A stretch of DNA of 64,000 nt from OMII01 sp947467385. Lineage in GTDB: Bacteria > Bdellovibrionota_C > UBA2361 > OMII01. The stretch lies in contig JBIKLA010000001.1 of the NCBI GenBank assembly GCA_044360075.1, positions 124,001-188,000 on the forward strand, in the 5' to 3' direction. The notes under the pieces are model-generated. The model ran no database searches, was not told where the DNA came from, and saw only the letters and a list, made by a program, of their open reading frames with translations. The position numbers and the translations under genes are program-made. Of this stretch, positions 59,505 to 64,000 are shown piece by piece (position 1 is the stretch's first letter; every line of letters starts with the position of its first letter).

Positions 59505-60908
59505 GTGGCACAGAACAGCAACTCGTTTGACTATGATCTGATTGTAATCGGCTGTGGCCCGGCTGGGCAGCGTGCGGCCATTCAGGCGGCGAAGATTCGG
59601 AAGCGGGTCGCCATTATCGATCGCCGCGAGGTGGTGGGCGGTGTGTGTGTTAATACCGGTACAATACCGAGCAAATCCTTTAAGGAAGCCGTTCTTTTTC
59701 TGACCGGCATCCGGCAGCGAAAGATGTATGGCGCAGGCTTTCGGGTGAAGACCGACATCACGATGGCCGACCTCACCTTTCGCTGCAATCACGTGATGCA
59801 GATCGAGATTGAAACCATCAAGAATCAGCTCCAGCGCAACCGCGTCGACACGCTGTATGGCCACGCGGCCTTCGTTGACCCGCACACGGTAGAGATCTCC
59901 TCGTCGGCCGGGGTAGTCCGCAAGACCGCTGGACAGTTCGTCATTGCGGTTGGTGCGCGACCCTATCGGCCGTCCAACGTGCAGTTCAACGGCTCCTCGA
60001 TCTTTGACAGCGACGATGTGCTTAACCTCAAGAAGCTTCCGCGCGACCTGACGGTCGTGGGCGGCGGCGTCATTGGAACGGAGTACGCCTCGATGTTTGC
60101 GGCCCTCGGCGTCAACGTGACGATGGTGGACCAGCGCAAGCGGCTGCTCGGGTTCGTCGATGAGGAGCTGATCGACAACTTCCACTACCAGATGCGCAGC
60201 ATGGGCGTGCGGCTGCGGCTTGGTGAGGAGGTTGCAAGCTGCGCCCCTCGCGAAGACAACCAGGTCGTGACGCATCTCAAGAGCGGCAAGGTGATCGTCT
60301 CAGATTGCGTTCTGTATTCTGCCGGCCGCGTGAGCGCAACAAACGACTTGGGCCTCGAGGAGCTTGGGCTGACTGCAGACGACCGTGGAAAACTCACGGT
60401 TAACGAAAACTTCCAGACCAGCGTGCCGCACGTCTATGCGGCGGGAGATGTTATCGGCTTCCCGGCGCTCGCTTCGACATCAGCACGGCAGGGACGGCTT
60501 GCCTCCTGCCACGCGTTTGGCATCCAGGAGGAAACGATGGATATTCCCCTCCCGTTCGGCATCTACGCTATTCCCGAGATATCATACGTCGGCAGGAACG
60601 AGGAGGAGCTCACGAAGGAGGGCATCCCGTATGAGTGTGGGATTGCGCGCTACCGCGAAATTGCGCGGGGCCAGCTCTTGGGCGACGAGAACGGGATGCT
60701 TAAGGTGCTGTTTCACCGCGAGACGGGCCAGGTGCTCGGCGTGCACATCATCGGGGAGTACGCGACGGAGCTGATCCACATCGGCCAGGCGGTTATGGCT
60801 CTTAAGGGTGGGCTGAATTACCTCAAGGATGCGGTGTTTAACTATCCGACTCTGGCTGAGTGCTATAAGGTCGCGGCCCTCGACGGCTACAACAAGCTGC
60901 GGGCCTAA
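59505..60908 (+). CDS. sthA: Soluble pyridine nucleotide transhydrogenase
   Basis: A flavoprotein of the disulfide-reductase superfamily that transfers hydride between NADPH and NAD without coupling to protons. 467 residues. FAD motif VIGCGPAGQRAAIQAAKI; the redox-disulfide position reads GGVCVNTGTIPSK, with only one Cys, as expected for SthA; NAD(P) loop VVGGGVIGTEYASMFAALGV; dimer region ending in NYPTLAECYKVAALDG. The start is GTG at 59505. It runs opposite to the pnt operon, so both transhydrogenase types are coded at one locus. Confidence 0.9.
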   Translation: MAQNSNSFDYDLIVIGCGPAGQRAAIQAAKIRKRVAIIDRREVVGGVCVNTGTIPSKSFKEAVLFLTGIRQRKMYGAGFRVKTDITMADLTFRCNHVMQIEIETIKNQLQRNRVDTLYGHAAFVDPHTVEISSSAGVVRKTAGQFVIAVGARPYRPSNVQFNGSSIFDSDDVLNLKKLPRDLTVVGGGVIGTEYASMFAALGVNVTMVDQRKRLLGFVDEELIDNFHYQMRSMGVRLRLGEEVASCAPREDNQVVTHLKSGKVIVSDCVLYSAGRVSATNDLGLEELGLTADDRGKLTVNENFQTSVPHVYAAGDVIGFPALASTSARQGRLASCHAFGIQEETMDIPLPFGIYAIPEISYVGRNEEELTKEGIPYECGIARYREIARGQLLGDENGMLKVLFHRETGQVLGVHIIGEYATELIHIGQAVMALKGGLNYLKDAVFNYPTLAECYKVAALDGYNKLRA

Positions 60909-60927
60909 GGGACTTTGCGAGGATGAG

Positions 60928-61380
60928 CTACCGCCCGCGACGGTAGAGCTTTCGGCGAAGGATCCTCACCTGCCTCTTAAGCTTGGCGATCGATGCCCGC
61001 ATGTTTTGGACTGTGTCCACCTTGGGCGCATCGCCGAACCTCGGCGTGTAGACATTGCTGGAGTCCTCCATTTGGGGGATCTCCTCCCAATCCGGCAGCC
61101 CAGAGTCGCCCGGATCGCCGTCCGACGGGTCGATAAACCCGGAGCACATGTCCTTGAGCTTCCGCAGTGCGCCGTCGTAGAAGCACTCACCCGGCTGTAC
61201 CTCAGAGTATTCCGGTGAACCGTCAATGCCCGTGGGGAACAGGACACCAACGTGTCCTGTTGAGGTTATGAATGAGTCGAGCTGGATCTCCGCACAGACT
61301 ATCTCGTCGGCGTGCGCGTGTGGCACGAGGGCGGCTGCGAGTGAGAACGCAAGAATGAGAGAGTGACAGGCTCTTTGCAT
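60928..61380 (-). CDS. Small secreted hypothetical protein
   Basis: About 150 residues from the ATG at 61380. A signal peptide (ACHSLILAFSLAAALVPHAHA) is followed by a mature part with three Cys, a strand VCAEIQLDSFITSTGHVGVL, an acidic Asp/Gly/Pro-rich middle, and a very basic C-terminal helix (KLKRQVRILRRKLYRR). The combination suggests a periplasmic or surface protein that could bind nucleic acid or an anionic polymer through its tail, but no family is recognised. It ends 20 bases from the sthA stop. Confidence 0.55.
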   Translation of the reverse strand: MQRACHSLILAFSLAAALVPHAHADEIVCAEIQLDSFITSTGHVGVLFPTGIDGSPEYSEVQPGECFYDGALRKLKDMCSGFIDPSDGDPGDSGLPDWEEIPQMEDSSNVYTPRFGDAPKVDTVQNMRASIAKLKRQVRILRRKLYRRGR

Positions 61381-61509
61381 GGGCTGCTCCGATTTGTGCT
61401 GATGGTAGAGTTCAGATGCAGGCTTGCCATGATCGGACATGGGTTTCGGAATACCCAGAAAAAAGAATGGGTTGGGTCGCCTTGAAAGTGCCCCTAAAAC
61501 AGAAGGGCC

Positions 61510-63102
61510 TTAGCCGAGGGGTGGCGGAGGAAGGCCCGCATCCCGCAAGCCGAGCTCGTCTGGCATCTTCGCCGGCGGAATATCGCGAGGCCGAGGCTTG
61601 GCCTCAAAGCCGCGCAGCGCAGAGGGAACCTCGGGCATAAGCATGAGCGGGATCTGCGACGTTGGTTCGTATGAGACACGAAGGGCCTCGTCGTAGAGGG
61701 CGATAATGCGGATCCGGCTTTCGATGGGCCGCAGCGACGCAGGCGTGAGCGAGTCGGCTCCTTCGTTGGCTTGGCGACGCTGAAATAGCTGGCTGTCCTT
61801 GTGGAGCTGCAGGGCGAGGAATCGGGTCAACTCAGCACGCTGATTCTGCTGCTCCTCGGAGGATCCAACCTCTCCGTACCGTTTGGTCAGGTGAACGAGC
61901 TTTTCGCTCTCTGCCTTGCAGGTGCGGTCAACCACCGGGCGGCCGATGCTGAACCATTCGATCTGGCTCTGGTATGCGGCGTCACGGAGCGCATGCGCGA
62001 GCGCCTGTTCCGGGCGTGACTCGGCGTGGGTGAAGAGCTGCGGGATCTCCTTCTCTATGTAATTCACGTTCTTGATGAGCCGGTAGCTCGACATGTAGCG
62101 CATCGGGACGGAATCAAGGTCGGAGCGCGAAGGCTCCTCGTGCGCGAGCGCAACCTTTGTTGTCTCGGGCGAGAAGAGGTGCTTGCGGAAATCGCGGGCC
62201 TCCACGCGGGCGAAGCGCATAAAGTGCCGCAGTCCTTGGAGGTGCTCGACGACTTTTACCGCGTTGCCGAGGAACAAGAGGCTCGGTGATGGATCCTTTA
62301 CCCGCATCTCAGCCATGTCATACACGTGGAGCAGGCTGTTGACGCGCGCCCCGAGCTCTGGGGCCAGGGGGGTGGTGCGCTCAAGCTCGGCGTACTTGCT
62401 GAGCTTGCCGATAATTAGCTGCGGCGGCGTGTCTGCGATTCCATTCTTGTGCAGCCCGAGGCTCGCTCGCATGTCGCGCAGGAAGGTGTAGAACTGCGAT
62501 GAAGCGGACGGGTAGTTGCCCGCTGCGCGGAACGCCTCGGTCAGGGAGATCCTAAAGATCTCTCGCTCGATGTGGGGCAGCTCCTCGAGGGCCTTGTTGG
62601 TGGCGCGCTGAGCCAGGGAGGAGAGCTCCCCGCAGATCTCTCCCATGTCATGAACGAGGCAACCGAGGGTGACCGCAAGCCGCATCTCGCTGGTCTGCGC
62701 AGTGTGATTCTCCGGTGTGAGAAGGTGGGCGCGGCGAAAGATCTCGGTTGCAAGGATGGCCGCGTGGCATGAGTGGGCAGCAGAGTTCTCTCCCTTTGAA
62801 GGGCTCATATGGATCTCCCCGCCGAACCGCTTGGCGTTCGAGAGCCCGGTGAGCATCATCGCCAAAGCCTTTCGGTCGACGTCATCGAGGCGCAGCATGA
62901 GCTTGGCGTTGAGCAGGTCGATCGCTGAGTGGTAGTCCGGAGTCCCGACCTCGTGGCCACAGCAGACGACGAGCTCGTTAGTGGCCTGCTGGTAAAAGTT
63001 GGAGGTGAGGGCTAGCTGGGGAGTTGAGAAGCTCTCAAGCTGAGATGCCGACGGGCGCTGATTGGGCTGGTGGTGGCGTGGCTCAGGCGAGGTGGGGGTC
63101 AT
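61510..63102 (-). CDS. HD-domain protein
   Basis: A 530-residue cytosolic protein. A metal-binding HD motif is plausible: His residues in SAAHSCHAAIL, then the doublet in TLGCLVHDMGEICGELS, with later His residues (for example HVYDMAE) that could complete the site. The family and substrate are unknown; HD proteins hydrolyse phosphate esters of nucleotides or act as regulators. The start and end are Pro/Gln-rich and look flexible. It diverges from the two-component pair at 63262. Confidence 0.5.
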   Translation of the reverse strand: MTPTSPEPRHHQPNQRPSASQLESFSTPQLALTSNFYQQATNELVVCCGHEVGTPDYHSAIDLLNAKLMLRLDDVDRKALAMMLTGLSNAKRFGGEIHMSPSKGENSAAHSCHAAILATEIFRRAHLLTPENHTAQTSEMRLAVTLGCLVHDMGEICGELSSLAQRATNKALEELPHIEREIFRISLTEAFRAAGNYPSASSQFYTFLRDMRASLGLHKNGIADTPPQLIIGKLSKYAELERTTPLAPELGARVNSLLHVYDMAEMRVKDPSPSLLFLGNAVKVVEHLQGLRHFMRFARVEARDFRKHLFSPETTKVALAHEEPSRSDLDSVPMRYMSSYRLIKNVNYIEKEIPQLFTHAESRPEQALAHALRDAAYQSQIEWFSIGRPVVDRTCKAESEKLVHLTKRYGEVGSSEEQQNQRAELTRFLALQLHKDSQLFQRRQANEGADSLTPASLRPIESRIRIIALYDEALRVSYEPTSQIPLMLMPEVPSALRGFEAKPRPRDIPPAKMPDELGLRDAGLPPPPLG

Positions 63103-63261
63103 AGGCTCTCAAGGATACGGGCATCGCGTATCCTAGTAAAAAAAGGCGCCTGCGCAATCAGGTATAATCTGTCTGAAGCAGTTCGATTTGCAATTAAAGT
63201 CGTTCTGCAGGGCGCGTAAGGTGCTACAGATTCCCCGTCATTAGGCGTTTTCGGAGTTCGC

Positions 63262-63909
63262 ATGCCGAATCACGGTGGCAGCTTAGGCACCGCACAGGAG
63301 AGCGAAATCGAGCTCGTAGAGAGGCTGTTTCGCGCCCTCAATCACCTCATTCGTGGAGATCTCTCAGTTATACAAAATGAGATCTCCTATGTTGTTTCGC
63401 GGCATGGTGACCATGATCTCCGCGGCGCAGTCGGCCGGTGCGAAAGCATCTCGGCGAAGCTCTCAATGCTCTCTTCGGCATGCGCTCCGCGAGGCTGCCA
63501 AGAGGTGTTCCTCGAGGACATCTTCGGTGCGCTCGGGCATAGCGCGCCCCAATCACTTGGCCATCTCGTGGGCGACCCGAGCGCGGTGCGCCTGATCCTG
63601 TCGTTCTTGCCGCGAGCTCTTCGCGCGCAGCCCCGCTCGATATCGTGTGAGCGATCCGACACGACCTTTCGTTTCGGAATAGCCTTTGCTTGCGCTGGCA
63701 CATGCCTGCAGGCAGCAGCCGCATTTCCCTCACTAAGCAGCTTTGCCTCGGCGGAGCTTGGCGAGACAGCTGTGGTTGAGGCTGTAGTGGCCGATCTTCT
63801 CATGCGGGCCTGCGGATGGCATGCGTCAATTCGGGCTGCTGAAGGATTGATCGAGGCCTCGTTCGTCGGGCCGGTGGTTTACTGCGAGGCTCAAGAGAGG
63901 AAAGCATGA
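63262..63909 (+). CDS. Histidine-kinase-like phosphotransfer protein
   Basis: A 215-residue protein. The N-terminal helix FRALNHLIRGDLSVIQNEIS resembles the H-box of HisKA_2/HWE kinases (x-N-H-x-x-R-x-x-L-x-x-I), with the phospho-acceptor His at about residue 28. A second helix (DLRGAVGRCESISAKLSML) would complete the dimerisation bundle. The C-terminal ~110 residues lack recognisable N, G1 and G2 ATP-binding boxes, so it may be a ChpT-like phosphotransferase and not a kinase. Its stop overlaps the start of the response regulator (ATGA), supporting a working pair. Confidence 0.5.
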   Translation: MPNHGGSLGTAQESEIELVERLFRALNHLIRGDLSVIQNEISYVVSRHGDHDLRGAVGRCESISAKLSMLSSACAPRGCQEVFLEDIFGALGHSAPQSLGHLVGDPSAVRLILSFLPRALRAQPRSISCERSDTTFRFGIAFACAGTCLQAAAAFPSLSSFASAELGETAVVEAVVADLLMRACGWHASIRAAEGLIEASFVGPVVYCEAQERKA

Positions 63910-64000
63910 AAGACGTGCTCATTATCGATGACGACGGCGAGCTTCTCCAGAGCCTCGCCCGCGCCATCTCTCCGCTCATCGCCCCCCTTCTTGCATGCGG
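63906..64000 (+). CDS. Response regulator receiver domain, truncated by window edge
   Basis: The first 31 residues (MKDVLIIDDDGELLQSLARA...) are the opening beta strand and acidic pocket of a receiver domain; the DDD triplet is at residues 8-10. The phospho-acceptor Asp and everything after helix 1 are outside the window. It is coupled to the preceding gene through a 4-base overlap. Confidence 0.75.
   Translation, partial: MKDVLIIDDDGELLQSLARAISPLIAPLLAC

Noticed and set aside
60928..60946. CTACCG/CGGTAG hairpin after sthA as a terminator
   Set aside because: It lies within the last codons of the facing gene and has only three T residues after a 6-bp stem.
1..64000. CRISPR arrays, rRNA and tRNA genes
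   Set aside because: No spaced direct repeats, no rRNA-like sequence and no T-arm/anticodon arrangement could be found by reading.

Overview
The window (about 57-60% G+C by eye) is chromosomal DNA of a Gram-negative, respiratory bacterium. Signs of this are outer-membrane beta-barrels, lipoproteins, a PpiD/SurA-type periplasmic chaperone, type IV-like minor pilins, a flagellin, both NAD(P) transhydrogenases and several multiheme c-type cytochromes. The mix fits a deltaproteobacterial or Bdellovibrionota-like lineage, but nothing in the sequence fixes the taxon. No rRNA, tRNA or CRISPR array was seen.

Layout. 0-9.5 kb: lipid, sugar and housekeeping genes (CgeB-like glycosyltransferase, fatty-acid desaturase, GH3-family enzyme, hisS, yjbQ, an ITPase and an RNA m5C methyltransferase). 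9.4-14.4 kb, minus strand: a four-gene minor pseudopilin operon, a lone short flagellin, a TerB-like protein and a STAS-like protein. 14.6-17.5 kb: a membrane protein fused to a spermidine-synthase-like domain. 17.6-31.5 kb: a pentaheme cytochrome diverging from a tight six-gene operon. The six genes encode a FAD/two-cNMP/4x[4Fe-4S] fusion, a diheme-b-like membrane protein, an FHA-TM-decaheme fusion, a lipoprotein with two HbpS/GlcG domains, a porin and a decaheme cytochrome with an LVIVD propeller. Together they read as one electron route from a cytosolic flavin/FeS enzyme through the membrane to the periplasm and perhaps the cell surface. It is the best candidate here for an undescribed system.

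31.7-35.1 kb: an accessory island of lower G+C with four attC-like sites in one orientation and typical integron-cassette genes (GNAT, BrnTA, DUF4160/DUF2442), with no integrase in view. One of two copies of a ~128-bp foldback repeat lies in it and appears to split a cassette gene; the other copy abuts the pentaheme cytochrome gene.

35.2-42 kb: a pair of GT-C-type glycosyltransferase-like membrane proteins, an outer-membrane protein with a clear terminator, and amino-sugar catabolism (a sugar kinase and a NagB whose reading frame has no standard start codon). 42-49 kb, plus strand: argG, an SH3 protein, an M48 lipoprotein, a bacterial protein resembling eukaryotic OPR/RAP RNA-binding proteins, a CHASE2 adenylate cyclase and 6-phosphogluconolactonase. 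49-59 kb, mainly minus: gatCAB with DUF4911-like and ppiD genes, then pntAA-pntAB-pntB. 59.5-64 kb: sthA diverging from pnt, a small secreted protein, an HD-domain protein, and a histidine-kinase-like/response-regulator pair cut by the window edge.

Most functions are assigned from motifs read in the translations. No database search was run.
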